In this document: positions 8,567-18,140 of the stretch, piece by piece
Layout: each line of letters starts with the position of its first letter
Position numbering within the stretch: position 1 is the first letter of the stretch
DNA from: Lachnospiraceae bacterium
GTDB lineage: Bacteria; Bacillota; Clostridia; Lachnospirales; Lachnospiraceae
Assembly (NCBI GenBank): GCA_910575155.1
Contig: CAJTDX010000024.1
Span: 1-51,030, forward strand
DNA length: 51,030 bases
Reading direction: 5' to 3'
Translations under genes and position numbers: made by a program
Notes under the pieces: generated by a model
The model's input: only the letters and a program-made list of their open reading frames with translations
Database searches by the model: none
Told to the model about the DNA's origin: nothing

Positions 8567-9370
8567 ATGGATAAAATGATTGGTTTTATCGGCGGCGGAA
8601 ATATGGCGGGCGCCATGATCGGCGGAATATTGAAATCCGGACTCGCCGCAAAAGAGCAGATGATTGCCACAGCAAAGACAGAGAACACTCTGCGTTCCCT
8701 GAGAGAACGTTTTGGAATTACTGCCATTGCAGACAACAAAGAAGCTGCCAGACAAGCAGACATACTGTTTCTGGCTGTAAAGCCTTATCTGTTTGGTGAA
8801 ATTATTTCCCAGATCAAAGACTGCGTCCGCTCAGAAACGCTGATCATCTCAGTTGCCGCGGGCCAGACCATAGAAAAAATAGAAACTGCTTTTGAAAAGA
8901 AGATCAGACTGGTACGCGCCATGCCCAACACGCCTGCGCTGGCAGGAGAAGCCATGAGCGCTCTTTGTACGAATGAAAACTGCACCGAAGCAGATCTTGC
9001 AGACGCCATGGCAATTTTTAACAGTTTCGGCAAATGTGAAGTTGTTCCTGAAACCATGATGGATACCGTAATCGGCGTTTCCGGCTCTTCCCCCGCTTAC
9101 GTTTATCTTTTTATAGAAGCCATGGCTGACGCCGCTGTCGCCGACGGTATGCCGCGGGCGCAGGCATATAAATTTGCCGCTCAGTCTGTACTTGGAGCCG
9201 CAAAGATGGTATTGGAAACCAAAACGCATCCCGGCGCCCTCAAAGACGCTGTGTGTTCTCCCGGCGGAACCACAATTGAAGCTGTCGCCATTTTAGAACA
9301 GCAGGGACTGCGCAGCGCCGTGATATCCGCCCAGCGCGCCTGTGTGCAGAAATCCAGGGATCTGACGTAA
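8567..9370 (+). CDS. proC: Pyrroline-5-carboxylate reductase
   Basis: A 267-aa enzyme that reduces 1-pyrroline-5-carboxylate to proline with NAD(P)H, the last step of proline synthesis. The N-terminal Rossmann motif is IGFIGGGNMAGAMIGG. The C-terminal dimer domain has GSSPAYVYLFIEAMADAAV and HPGALKDAVCSPGGTTIEA. The start at 8567 is chosen because GGAGG lies 8 bases before it; an in-frame ATG at 8552 overlaps that ribosome site. It is monocistronic and convergent with the next gene. Confidence 0.96.
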   Translation: MDKMIGFIGGGNMAGAMIGGILKSGLAAKEQMIATAKTENTLRSLRERFGITAIADNKEAARQADILFLAVKPYLFGEIISQIKDCVRSETLIISVAAGQTIEKIETAFEKKIRLVRAMPNTPALAGEAMSALCTNENCTEADLADAMAIFNSFGKCEVVPETMMDTVIGVSGSSPAYVYLFIEAMADAAVADGMPRAQAYKFAAQSVLGAAKMVLETKTHPGALKDAVCSPGGTTIEAVAILEQQGLRSAVISAQRACVQKSRDLT

Positions 9371-9400
9371 AGACGCGGCCAAGCAGCACAGACGGCTCCT

Positions 9401-10720
9401 TTATTTTTCCAGCGACGCTTCCTGGAGTTTATCAAGTTCTGCCATACACTCGTCTACGGTGGAGCCGTTCAGCAGTTCCCGCACGATCCGGCAGGTATTT
9501 CCCCACTGCTCCACCTTCATTGCCGCGTTGGAGGCAAGAACATAGACGTTCTCTTCGATTCTGTCGTTCAAAGGCTTTAATGCCGGAATACAGTCCACTT
9601 CAATATTTTTAGAGGGTGAAATCACTTTATTCGTTCTGGTATAAACCTCCAGCACCTCGTCAGAGAGTATTGTTTCCAGTAAATCCCTTGCATCCTGCCG
9701 GTGCTCCGCCTCAGAACCAATACCAAATCCCGTGATTGTAACCACCGGCATCTGTCCCCGGCTGCTGGGAAATCCGATTACCTGCATATTAAAATCCGGT
9801 TTCCCATACGCCGTCTCCGTATTTGCCGCTCCCCAGTACGCCATAACCATCGGAGTCTTCTGCGCCAGAAAGTCAGGACCTTCCCCATCAATGGCCTCGC
9901 TGACATAAGCTTTTTGGGCATCCACATAACCTTTGTCTATCAATTCTTTCAGAAATTCAAACCCGGGACGCATATAGTCGCTGTACCTGCTCTCTCCGCT
10001 GTTCAGTCTGGCAATTTCCTCCTCTGTGTTCCCTCCATTATACAAATCGGCAAATGCCTGGGCAAATACAAAGTTCTCCAGCCACCAGCGGTTTGCGCCA
10101 ACAGGCGTCTCAATGCCATGTTCCTTAAATACCTTACAGCACTGCAAAAACTCTTCCGGAGTCTCCGGCAGTTCCAGATTGTACTCGTCAAACAGATCTT
10201 TATTGACAAAAAGGCCGTACGCCACAACTTCCTGTGGAATTGCCACCAGTTTTCCATCTATGGTATTCGCAGCTTTTACCACCTCGCGCAGATTTTCCAC
10301 ACATGCAAGGTCAGACAAATCGGCAAGTTTACCTTCTGTCCCCAGCATCTGGATGGTATCCGGATTCATCAGATACAAATCGTCCATATTATTGCGCGCC
10401 CGCTCCAATGTCACATCATCGTATGTTTTATCCTGATAATCTTCCGCCGTATAAGTTCGGTACGCAACTTTCACATCCAGCTTCTCCTCTGCCAGCAGCA
10501 CGGTCTGGTCAAAAGCGCTTCTCGCCGTATTCTCAGCATCCGGATCTGTTTTTTCCATAGGGCTGAACAAATTCACAATCCGTTCCTCTTCTTCCCCGGT
10601 TATTAGCAGGTTTTCATCCGGCTTTGGCAGTTCGCTGCATGATGCCGCAGCAACTGCTGCAATTCCCGCCAGACACATTGCTGTTAATTTCCGAATATTT
10701 CTTTTTACGGTTTGTTTCAT
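9401..10720 (-). CDS. Extracellular solute-binding lipoprotein (sugar ABC type)
   Basis: A 439-aa lipoprotein with a basic N-terminus, a hydrophobic segment and the lipobox AAASC (Cys about residue 28). The mature part resembles family-1 (MalE-like) binding proteins: PETPEEFLQCCKVFKEHGI, the TPVGANRWWLENF region and PVVTITGFGIG. No permease or ATPase genes are adjacent. Its ATG overlaps the stop of the hybrid kinase gene (ATGA), so both are made together. It is therefore probably a sensing accessory that presents ligand to the kinase rather than a plain transport component; that is inference. Confidence 0.85.
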   Translation of the reverse strand: MKQTVKRNIRKLTAMCLAGIAAVAAASCSELPKPDENLLITGEEEERIVNLFSPMEKTDPDAENTARSAFDQTVLLAEEKLDVKVAYRTYTAEDYQDKTYDDVTLERARNNMDDLYLMNPDTIQMLGTEGKLADLSDLACVENLREVVKAANTIDGKLVAIPQEVVAYGLFVNKDLFDEYNLELPETPEEFLQCCKVFKEHGIETPVGANRWWLENFVFAQAFADLYNGGNTEEEIARLNSGESRYSDYMRPGFEFLKELIDKGYVDAQKAYVSEAIDGEGPDFLAQKTPMVMAYWGAANTETAYGKPDFNMQVIGFPSSRGQMPVVTITGFGIGSEAEHRQDARDLLETILSDEVLEVYTRTNKVISPSKNIEVDCIPALKPLNDRIEENVYVLASNAAMKVEQWGNTCRIVRELLNGSTVDECMAELDKLQEASLEK

Positions 10721-13296
10721 ATATTTTCCTTTCTCTGCACATATTTATGAATAATCTTTTTTAACTTTTCTATATCAATGGGCTTAGCCATGTGTACGTC
10801 CATACCTGCGTCCAGCGCTTCTTTTTCGTCTTCCGCAAAGGCATTGGCAGTCATGGCGATAATCGGTATTTCTTCCGCATCTTTGCGCTTTAATGCTCTG
10901 ATCGCCTTCGTAGCCTCGTACCCATTCATAACCGGCATCTGCACATCCATCAAAATTGCGTCAAACTCCCCCTCTGAAGCACGTTCAAAACGCTCCAGCG
11001 CCAGCCTGCCATTTTCCGCAATTTCACAGCTTGCCCCTTCCATCTCTAAAATTTCTGATAAAATTTCCGCATTGATCTCATTATCCTCCGCCGCAAGAAA
11101 ATGCAGACCCTCAAGGCTGCTGCAAGGCTCCTGTTCTCCAGCTTTTTCTTCCTCAGTACCACCCTTTAATTCCGCAATCTTTTCTTTTAATGCCGACACA
11201 AAAAATGGCTTTGTAAGGATTGCGGTATACTCTGTCTGTTGAATTTCTTTTATATCCTTAGCGTCATAAGAAGCCAAAAAGACGACTGGTACGGTATCAT
11301 AAATTGTCCTGCGGATTTTTTTGGCCGTCTCAAGATCCTGCAAATTCGGCATATCATCCCAATTCACAAGGATCAGATCATATTTTACCCTGTCATGCTC
11401 CTGTATTTTCGTTACCGCTTCTTCGAGACACAATGCGGTATCCGTCTGTACTCCCGTATCTCTCATAAGCGTCTGAATATCTTTGCATGTATCGTTCCCA
11501 TATACAGCAAGAATACGTGCGATTCCATGTTCTTCCCAAAAACTCTTGTCCGTCTGGCCTTCCGGTATGCGAAGTTCCAGCTCCACTTTAAAAATACTTC
11601 CCTGATCTACTTCACTGGCAACATCTATGGTTCCTCCCATAAGTTCTACAATATTTTTGGTAATCGCCATACCAAGCCCTGTCCCCTGCACTTTGTTGGT
11701 TGTACTGTTTTCCGCTCTGGTAAACGCGTCAAAAATAGTTTCCAGATATTCCTGCGTCATCCCATATCCGTCGTCTTCCACTTCAATCCGGATATGCTCG
11801 TATTGGCTGGAGCGCTGTTTGAGTCCCACAATACGGAACCAGATATTGCCTCCCTCCTGGGTATATTTTACCGCATTGGAAAGCAAATTAATCAGGATCT
11901 GGTTGATTCTGGTCTCATCGCCCAACAGGCATTCATGCTTAATTCCGGTAACTTCTACATGAAACATCTGATTTTTGCCGTCTGCCATAGGACGAATGAT
12001 GGCGTCGACAGAAGATACCAAATCATTCAGCGTGAACTGGTTCACGTTAAGCACCACTTTTCCGCTCTCAATCTTAGATACATCCAGAACATCATTGATC
12101 AGACTCAAAAGATGCTGACCGGACGCTGTGATTTTTCTGGTATATTCCCTGACCTTAACCGGATTTTCCGCATCCATGGCAAGCAGCGTGGTAAAGCCCA
12201 GTACCGCATTCATCGGAGTACGGATATCATGCGACATATTGGAAAGAAACATGGTCTTTGAATTGCTGGCGAGCTGGGCTGCCTGTAAGGCCTCCGCAAG
12301 CTGTTTATTGTGCAGTTCCCTTTCTTTCTCCCGTTCCCTTCCAAGCTTGATCTGCTGTCTGTGATTCAGATAATACAGCAGACAGCAGAGGAAAAACGCA
12401 ATCAGCATGACCGCCACAACAATGAGAATATTCTGGTTTACGCTTCTTCCTTCCTGAAGAATTTCTTCAACAGGAACATAACCGATGAGATAAATGGTTC
12501 CCCCATTCACTGCCCACATATAATTCAGAGCCTCTTTTTTGCGGATATCATGATAAAACAGAATATTTTTGCCGCTTTCCAGACACCGGTCTACTTCTTC
12601 CCGAAGCTCATACTCATGAATCTTATTGGCATAATAAAAATCTTTCAGATTCATATGTCCGGCGCTGCGTTCTCCCATTCCTTTCGGTTTCAGTACGAGT
12701 TTTTCTGATTCTGCATCCATAATATAGAGCATTGCCTGCTTATTATAAAATCCATTGGGCAGGGACTGGTCAAGATAGTCGTACGTATATTCAATATAAA
12801 GCGCGGCAATTTCCCTGCCGTCTTTTACCACCGGACATTTCATGGTATACGCCCAGGTTCCCATATAATTCACATAAGACTGGGAAATCTGCAGCTCGTC
12901 AACCGTTCCTCCTGCTGAAAAATCCAGTTCTTCCTCCGAAAATACTTCTCCCGTATTGGAAATTCCTTCTGTTTTCCCTTTTAAGACCAGAGACATTTTC
13001 ACCATCGTGCGGTTTTTCTCATAATCCAGTATATATTGCTCCGGATCTTCTGCCATTGCAACTTTTTGGGCGATCAGCTTTTGAAAATCCGCCTCATTTT
13101 TCAAAATAGCTTCTATCGTGCATTTTATCAGATCCAGGCTCTCGCTGAGATTTTGTATGGCCGACTGAGACATTTCTACGGAAATCTTCCTGGACACAGA
13201 AAATACGACGACGCCTAATATACAAAAAACTAATATAATAGAAACAAGCAGGGAAATCCCTCTGTCCTTTCTGCTTCTATCTTGCTTTTTTTTCAT
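10717..13296 (-). CDS. Hybrid sensor histidine kinase with two receiver domains
   Basis: About 859 aa. One membrane helix lies near residue 16-36 and another near 290-312, enclosing a Cache-like extracytoplasmic region. A coiled coil then leads to HisKA (NMSHDIRTPMNAVLGF, His about 356), HATPase (N-box LLSNAVKY; DDGYGM; GTGLGMAI) and two receivers. The first receiver is degenerate: no Asp at the acceptor position (LVNWDDMP) and no N-terminal acidic pair. The second is canonical (AAEDNE, LMDVQMP Asp about 784, Lys in MAKP). GGAG is 7 bases before the ATG at 13296; an ATG at 13302 is the alternative. No separate response regulator is encoded nearby. Confidence 0.9.
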   Translation of the reverse strand: MKKKQDRSRKDRGISLLVSIILVFCILGVVVFSVSRKISVEMSQSAIQNLSESLDLIKCTIEAILKNEADFQKLIAQKVAMAEDPEQYILDYEKNRTMVKMSLVLKGKTEGISNTGEVFSEEELDFSAGGTVDELQISQSYVNYMGTWAYTMKCPVVKDGREIAALYIEYTYDYLDQSLPNGFYNKQAMLYIMDAESEKLVLKPKGMGERSAGHMNLKDFYYANKIHEYELREEVDRCLESGKNILFYHDIRKKEALNYMWAVNGGTIYLIGYVPVEEILQEGRSVNQNILIVVAVMLIAFFLCCLLYYLNHRQQIKLGREREKERELHNKQLAEALQAAQLASNSKTMFLSNMSHDIRTPMNAVLGFTTLLAMDAENPVKVREYTRKITASGQHLLSLINDVLDVSKIESGKVVLNVNQFTLNDLVSSVDAIIRPMADGKNQMFHVEVTGIKHECLLGDETRINQILINLLSNAVKYTQEGGNIWFRIVGLKQRSSQYEHIRIEVEDDGYGMTQEYLETIFDAFTRAENSTTNKVQGTGLGMAITKNIVELMGGTIDVASEVDQGSIFKVELELRIPEGQTDKSFWEEHGIARILAVYGNDTCKDIQTLMRDTGVQTDTALCLEEAVTKIQEHDRVKYDLILVNWDDMPNLQDLETAKKIRRTIYDTVPVVFLASYDAKDIKEIQQTEYTAILTKPFFVSALKEKIAELKGGTEEEKAGEQEPCSSLEGLHFLAAEDNEINAEILSEILEMEGASCEIAENGRLALERFERASEGEFDAILMDVQMPVMNGYEATKAIRALKRKDAEEIPIIAMTANAFAEDEKEALDAGMDVHMAKPIDIEKLKKIIHKYVQRKENI

Positions 13297-13378
13297 TCCC
13301 ATTCTCCATTCTTATGGTATATATTTTTAATAAGATCCGAACACTGGCGCACCACAATCACCTTTTTCGTTTTTCCTA

Positions 13379-13407
13379 ATCATACCATAAACAGTTTGTT
13401 TTATCAA
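13379..13407 (-). promoter_or_regulatory. Promoter of the hybrid kinase operon
   Basis: On the minus strand TTGATA (13402-13407) and TATGAT (13379-13384) are 17 bases apart, about 80 bases upstream of the kinase start. The rest of the 13.3-13.75 kb gap shows no open gene. Confidence 0.6.
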
Positions 13408-13609
13408 TTTCATCTCTCAAAATCTCAATATCATAAACCGCCTCCATTGAAAAAATTTCTGCCATATTCTCCTACATTCATCATATTCCTACAGGTTTCC
13501 ACTGGTTCCGGAAAATAAAAGATTTCCTGAAATCAATGCTTTCGGCTGCACATAACCTTTCGCTCCAAACTTTTTCCCTTTTCCTTTTAAACTTTGTTGC
13601 TTTTTGTCA

Positions 13610-13638
13610 TTGCTATCTATGCAGAATACAACTATAAT
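13610..13638 (+). promoter_or_regulatory. Promoter of the GH13 glycosidase gene
   Basis: TTGCTA (13610-13615) and TATAAT (13633-13638) with a 17-base spacer lie 135 bases before the glycosidase start. The long leader between them shows no convincing structure or ORF. Confidence 0.6.
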
Positions 13639-13773
13639 AACAGTATCTGAATGATTCGTTCTGTTTTTCATAAAAATGAATGTTTCTGTATCTGTAGAAA
13701 TGGCAGCTTACTCTAAAGAATACAATGCTCATTCAGAAATTTGCTTAAGGCAATAGAAAGGATTTACTTAACT

Positions 13774-15084
13774 ATGTGGGCTTACGAAAGTGTTTTTTAT
13801 CAAATTTATCCTCTGGGATTCTGCGGCGCGCCTTTTGAAAATGACGGGATTCCTGCAAAACGTATTACCAAAGTGAAGGATTGGATTCCTCATCTGCAAA
13901 AACTGGGCGTGAACGCCATCTATTTTTCCCCTCTGTTTGAGTCTGATACACATGGCTATAACGCCAGAGATTACCGGAAAATTGACGTGCGTCTGGGAGA
14001 CAACGATGATTTCAAAGACGTCTGCGACGCGCTGCATCAGGCAGAAATCCGGGTAGTTTTAGACGGCGTATTCAACCATGCCGGCAGAGGCTTCTTCGCC
14101 TTTCAGGATGTATTGCAGAACCGGGAGCAATCCCGTTACCGCGACTGGTTCCATATTGACTTCAACGGAAATTCCGGTTACAACGACGGCCTTTGGTATG
14201 AGGGCTGGGAAGGCAATTACGACCTGGTTAAATTAAATCTGCGCAACGAAGAAGTAGTTCAGTATCTTCTGGAAAGCGTTTCCTTCTGGGTAAACAACTG
14301 GGAGATCGACGGCCTGAGACTGGACGTCGCTTACTGTCTGGACCACGATTTTGTGCGGCGGCTGCGCAGCCACTGCGACAGTCTCAAGAAAGATTTCTTC
14401 CTCGTGGGAGAAATGCTGCACGGCGACTACAACCAGTTAATGAACGACAGTATGCTGCATTCTGCTACCAATTACGAATGCTACAAAGGATTGCATTCCA
14501 GCTTTAATTCCATGAATATGTTCGAGATTATCCATTCGCTTCTGAGGCAGTTCGGTCCGGAAAACTGGACGCTGTACCGGGGAAAACATTTGCTGAGTTT
14601 CGTAGATAATCATGACGTTTCCCGGATTGCTTCTATCCTCGGCACGCCTGAGCATCTTCCTCTGATTTACGCCCTTTGCTTTGGAATGCCCGGTATTCCC
14701 TGCGTTTACTATGGCAGCGAATGGGGGGCAAAAGGCGACAAATCAAACGGTGATCCCTCACTGCGTCCCAGTTTTGAAGCGCCGGAATGGACAGAACTGA
14801 CAGAATGGATTTCGAAACTTACCGCTGCTAAGAAATCTTCAGAAGCTTTAAACTATGGCGGGTTCCGCTCTGTGGTACTCACCAATAAACAATGCATTTT
14901 TGAACGGAAAAGCGAAAACGAACGTGTTCTGGTTGCCATCAATGCCGACAGCGAACCATACACTGCGCATTTTGACGCAGGATGCGGCATGGCTGTCGAC
15001 CTGATTAGCGGAACGAACCACGACTTCGGCGGCGGCAGTGAACTTCCCGCCCACAGCGCTTATTTCTGGAAATGTGAGAGATAA
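13774..15084 (+). CDS. GH13 alpha-glycosidase (maltodextrin/cyclodextrin hydrolase type)
   Basis: A 436-aa alpha-amylase-family enzyme with no signal peptide, hence cytoplasmic, probably cleaving maltodextrins or other alpha-glucosides. The TIM-barrel motifs are in order: VVLDGVFNH (region I), GLRLDVAYC (nucleophile Asp184), LVGEMLHGD (acid/base Glu213) and SFVDNHDVSR (Asp278). It is shorter than typical neopullulanases and lacks their N-terminal domain. The ATG at 13774 fits the family start MWAYESVFYQIYPLGF; an upstream in-frame TTG at 13741 is less likely. AAAGGA is 11 bases upstream. A strong terminator follows. Confidence 0.9.
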   Translation: MWAYESVFYQIYPLGFCGAPFENDGIPAKRITKVKDWIPHLQKLGVNAIYFSPLFESDTHGYNARDYRKIDVRLGDNDDFKDVCDALHQAEIRVVLDGVFNHAGRGFFAFQDVLQNREQSRYRDWFHIDFNGNSGYNDGLWYEGWEGNYDLVKLNLRNEEVVQYLLESVSFWVNNWEIDGLRLDVAYCLDHDFVRRLRSHCDSLKKDFFLVGEMLHGDYNQLMNDSMLHSATNYECYKGLHSSFNSMNMFEIIHSLLRQFGPENWTLYRGKHLLSFVDNHDVSRIASILGTPEHLPLIYALCFGMPGIPCVYYGSEWGAKGDKSNGDPSLRPSFEAPEWTELTEWISKLTAAKKSSEALNYGGFRSVVLTNKQCIFERKSENERVLVAINADSEPYTAHFDAGCGMAVDLISGTNHDFGGGSELPAHSAYFWKCER

Positions 15085-15087
15085 CAA

Positions 15088-15120
15088 ACTGGAGTGTGCC
15101 CGGCACACTCCAGTAATTTT
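15088..15120 (+). terminator. Terminator after the GH13 gene
   Basis: ACTGGAGTGTGC (15088-15099) pairs perfectly with GCACACTCCAGT (15103-15114) around a three-base loop, followed by AATTTTATAA. It starts three bases past the stop codon. Confidence 0.8.
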
Positions 15121-15229
15121 ATAACACTGAACACACAGCTTTTATATCTGTGCACTCACATAATCTGCGAAGTAAAATCTTCCTCTTTATCTTGGTGCAT
15201 AAGTTTAAGTCTTCTCCTGTCATTACAGA

Positions 15230-15703
15230 TCAGCCCTGTTCTTCCTTTGAGCGTCTGCGTCCGATCCTTTCTGTCATTCTTCCCAGATGGTTGAACCAGT
15301 TCTGAGGAAGCGCAAGTCCAAAGATAATCCCCAGAACAATGGCTCCCGCAATTTTAAAAGTCTCAACTCCTTTGGCAGAACCTCTGGAGACTTCGTTCAT
15401 AATAATATAATACGAGGTGTAATAAATGCCTGACCCCGGCACCAGACTGAATATTCCTGCAATAAGAAATACGGTACTGGGCATCTTCCGGACTGCCGAC
15501 AGCACTCTTGCCGCCAATGTCAAAACCAGAGCCGCCCACAAAGCGGAAGCTGTGGGACCAAAACCGCAGTTCTGGCAGATCCGGTACACAGCCCATCCCA
15601 GCCCTCCATTGAGCGCGCAGTACAAATATTCTGATTTCGGTATATGAAACGATACGCCAAAAGCGAGGACAGAAACCATGGCAACGATTATCTCAGAGAT
15701 CAT
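15230..15703 (-). CDS. Threonine/serine exporter family, small subunit (ThrE_2-like)
   Basis: A 157-aa membrane protein of about five helices with the signature FLIAGIFSLVPGSGIYYTSYYII (15 or more residues match the ThrE C-terminal half). In many Firmicutes the ThrE exporter is split into this subunit and a larger one, which here lies upstream with a 4-base ATGA overlap. The complex probably exports small amino acids or similar metabolites across the cytoplasmic membrane; the substrate is not shown by the sequence. Confidence 0.85.
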   Translation of the reverse strand: MISEIIVAMVSVLAFGVSFHIPKSEYLYCALNGGLGWAVYRICQNCGFGPTASALWAALVLTLAARVLSAVRKMPSTVFLIAGIFSLVPGSGIYYTSYYIIMNEVSRGSAKGVETFKIAGAIVLGIIFGLALPQNWFNHLGRMTERIGRRRSKEEQG

Positions 15704-16479
15704 AACGGCAGCGCTCCTCCTCCCAGCAATTGAAACGCCTTAATCGCGGCGCCGACTCCAATGGCAATGCACATTCCGGTGAGCAAAGCATCCATCAGGC
15801 GTATACCGCCGGATAAATAATCGCCGTTAAACAAATCTCTGATCGCCGTCACCAATGCCACTCCCGGCATCAGAAGAATGATCCCGCCGATAATTACACG
15901 ATCAAACTGAATATTTATGTCAAGAACATAAAGTACCAGACCTAAAATTGTCACCATGGCGCTTCCCAGAATGTCTGTAAGAAATTTTGAAACATGACGT
16001 TCTTCTGCAAAAAGTAAAAACCATTGCAGGAGCATCCCCAGAAAAAAAGAAAACAAACTGTCAAAAGGATGTCCTCCCAAAAGATAACAAAAACCTGCGC
16101 TTCCTACCCCGCAGGCGGGAATCAGCACCCTTTTGGACATCACAGAAGTTTTTCTGCACTGCTCCAGCCGTTTCTTTGCCTCCGAAATACTGCAGGAACC
16201 CTGACAAATCTCTCTGGACATCTGATTGATGACCGCTATTTTTTTCAGATTTACCGTGCCAATCGGTACATTTCGCACGATACTCCCGGCATCTTCCCGA
16301 TTTTCATGAATCGTGGCAAAAATACCGTTCGTCAGCACAAAAACGTTATAATCCTCGGCTCCATAGGCCGCCATCACATGTTCAACCGTTTCCTGCACAC
16401 GGTAGATTTCCGCACCGTTTTTTAAAAGCTCTTCTCCCATAGATACTGCAAGATCTAAAATCAGCTTACTTTTTGACAT
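15700..16479 (-). CDS. Threonine/serine exporter family, large subunit (ThrE_1-like)
   Basis: A 259-aa protein with an N-terminal cytoplasmic domain (GEELLKNGAEIYRVQETVEHV), typical of ThrE/YjjP proteins, followed by about five membrane helices including GGIILLMPGVALVTAIRDL and GDYLSGGIRLMDALL. It pairs with the downstream small subunit through an ATGA overlap. Its own start overlaps the end of the O-antigen-ligase-like gene by 14 bases, so the three genes are probably co-transcribed. Confidence 0.87.
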   Translation of the reverse strand: MSKSKLILDLAVSMGEELLKNGAEIYRVQETVEHVMAAYGAEDYNVFVLTNGIFATIHENREDAGSIVRNVPIGTVNLKKIAVINQMSREICQGSCSISEAKKRLEQCRKTSVMSKRVLIPACGVGSAGFCYLLGGHPFDSLFSFFLGMLLQWFLLFAEERHVSKFLTDILGSAMVTILGLVLYVLDINIQFDRVIIGGIILLMPGVALVTAIRDLFNGDYLSGGIRLMDALLTGMCIAIGVGAAIKAFQLLGGGALPL

Positions 16480-18121
16480 CTTCCAAGTTCTCCAGGCTCT
16501 TTATAATTCCAAGCATCAGAAACAGATAGGGCGTAAGAAACGTCGTAGGATTATTCACGATTCCCTGTGCCAGATAACCGCCAATCACGGCCACTCCCAG
16601 CGCCATTACCGGCTTCGTCACATAGTTCTTTGCCGCCCTTACCGCAGTTGCAATCAGAAGACCGAAATATCCAACAACGCCAATCAGACCCGTAGTAGTC
16701 AGAAACTGCAGTAATTCATTATGCGCATCGATCAGCCTGGCGCCGTTAAACATAGTTTCAACGCCCTCTCCGCCATACTGCTCAATAAACAGATGATAAC
16801 AATTCAGGCCGTATCCGGTAATCTTATCCCACAACGGCAGAGCCAGCCATCCTTTCAGACTGATCTTCCAAATATATCCCCTGCCGCTTCCAAAATTATC
16901 CTGTATTTTCAGACGGTTCAAAAAAGCAAAGGAACCTTCCCAGGCGCCATGTTTTAAATTGGCCGCCGCCAAAAGAATCACTGCGATTCCCACCGCTGCA
17001 AAAATACCAATTACACAGATTCTCAGCGGACTGGTGGGCAGATCTTTCTGCTTCCTGCTTCGGATTCGCAAGAATATCATTCCCAATACAATCAGTATGC
17101 CCTCCGCAGCCAGCAGATATCCATTCAGTACATATTCTCTCTGAAGTCTGTTGAAACGAAACGCTGCAAACAACGCCGTACTCGCCCCTGCCGCGTCTCC
17201 AATCAGACCGGAAATCTTCATAATCAGGCTTGCCAGCCAAAACAGCGCAAAAACTTCTAAAAAACGCTGCATACGGCGGCTGTCGCTCACTGCAAACCAC
17301 AGCAGCAGCAAAAACGCCGCCCCCACGCCCAGCAGCCAGCTATCGCTTGACGTACAATAGCAGCTCCAGAATCCCAGTACCAGAAAAATGCCCGATGCAA
17401 TCCGTAAAGCCCTTGTTTTCACCACCATATATATTGCCATGGCCGCCGGCATAACCATACAAAAATAACCCGAACACGCATTGATATTTCCAATCGTACT
17501 GATAAACATCCCATATTGTTCACTGATGAGATTTTTATACATTCCCAGCGGATCCACCGCCCAGAAATTTAAGATGGCAAACAAAAATACAACCAGATTA
17601 CCTGCAAAAAAAGTCCATATCAGCCACTTTCCAGGTCTTAAATATTTTCCAAGCAGCGCACAGGAGACGATACAGAGTAAAAATACCTGAAGCCCTAATT
17701 TCCTGCCCTCCAGTCCCTGCCAGGATTCCAGCGGATTTGCTGAACATATTGCGGCAATACACATGCCTGCTGTAAAAACCACCGCAAACCACGTTGGTAC
17801 AGACACCTCTGACAGCCAGTGTTTGACAGTTTCCCATTTTGTCATGGAAGAAACTTCCTCTTTTGCAGCCGCTTTTTTCTTTTTATTTTTGGCCTTCTGC
17901 CGTGCAGATTCCTTATAGTTCTGCAGCCATTCCAGCCCCGCAAACAGAAGGAACAAAAGCGGCATTGCGATCGCGCACACCCGGAAAAAAGAAAGTTTGG
18001 CCGTAGAAATGTCAATATAATTATTGGCATAAAATAAAGGAAAAAGAACCAGCATGGAAATTGCATATAATGCTGCGGTCCCTTCCATAAAAATATACAT
18101 CATACTCTTTTTCTGTTTCAT
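16466..18121 (-). CDS. O-antigen ligase / polymerase-like membrane protein
   Basis: A 551-aa integral membrane protein with about 12 hydrophobic helices and a Lys/Ala-rich cytoplasmic segment (KAKNKKKKAAAKEE) after the second helix. A large loop near the C-terminus with GSGRGYIWKISLKGW and RLIDAHNELLQFLTTTGLIG matches the O-antigen ligase/Wzy family (RfaL-type). In Gram-positives such proteins join or polymerise surface glycans. No glycosyltransferase cluster is adjacent, so its glycan is unknown. Confidence 0.78.
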   Translation of the reverse strand: MKQKKSMMYIFMEGTAALYAISMLVLFPLFYANNYIDISTAKLSFFRVCAIAMPLLFLLFAGLEWLQNYKESARQKAKNKKKKAAAKEEVSSMTKWETVKHWLSEVSVPTWFAVVFTAGMCIAAICSANPLESWQGLEGRKLGLQVFLLCIVSCALLGKYLRPGKWLIWTFFAGNLVVFLFAILNFWAVDPLGMYKNLISEQYGMFISTIGNINACSGYFCMVMPAAMAIYMVVKTRALRIASGIFLVLGFWSCYCTSSDSWLLGVGAAFLLLLWFAVSDSRRMQRFLEVFALFWLASLIMKISGLIGDAAGASTALFAAFRFNRLQREYVLNGYLLAAEGILIVLGMIFLRIRSRKQKDLPTSPLRICVIGIFAAVGIAVILLAAANLKHGAWEGSFAFLNRLKIQDNFGSGRGYIWKISLKGWLALPLWDKITGYGLNCYHLFIEQYGGEGVETMFNGARLIDAHNELLQFLTTTGLIGVVGYFGLLIATAVRAAKNYVTKPVMALGVAVIGGYLAQGIVNNPTTFLTPYLFLMLGIIKSLENLEDVKK

Positions 18122-18140
18122 TTTACCCTCCAGATGTCTT

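Noticed and set aside
11239-12261. 340-aa plus-strand ORF opposite the hybrid kinase
   Set aside because: It lies wholly over the kinase HisKA/HATPase coding region, with no ribosome site and no recognisable domain.
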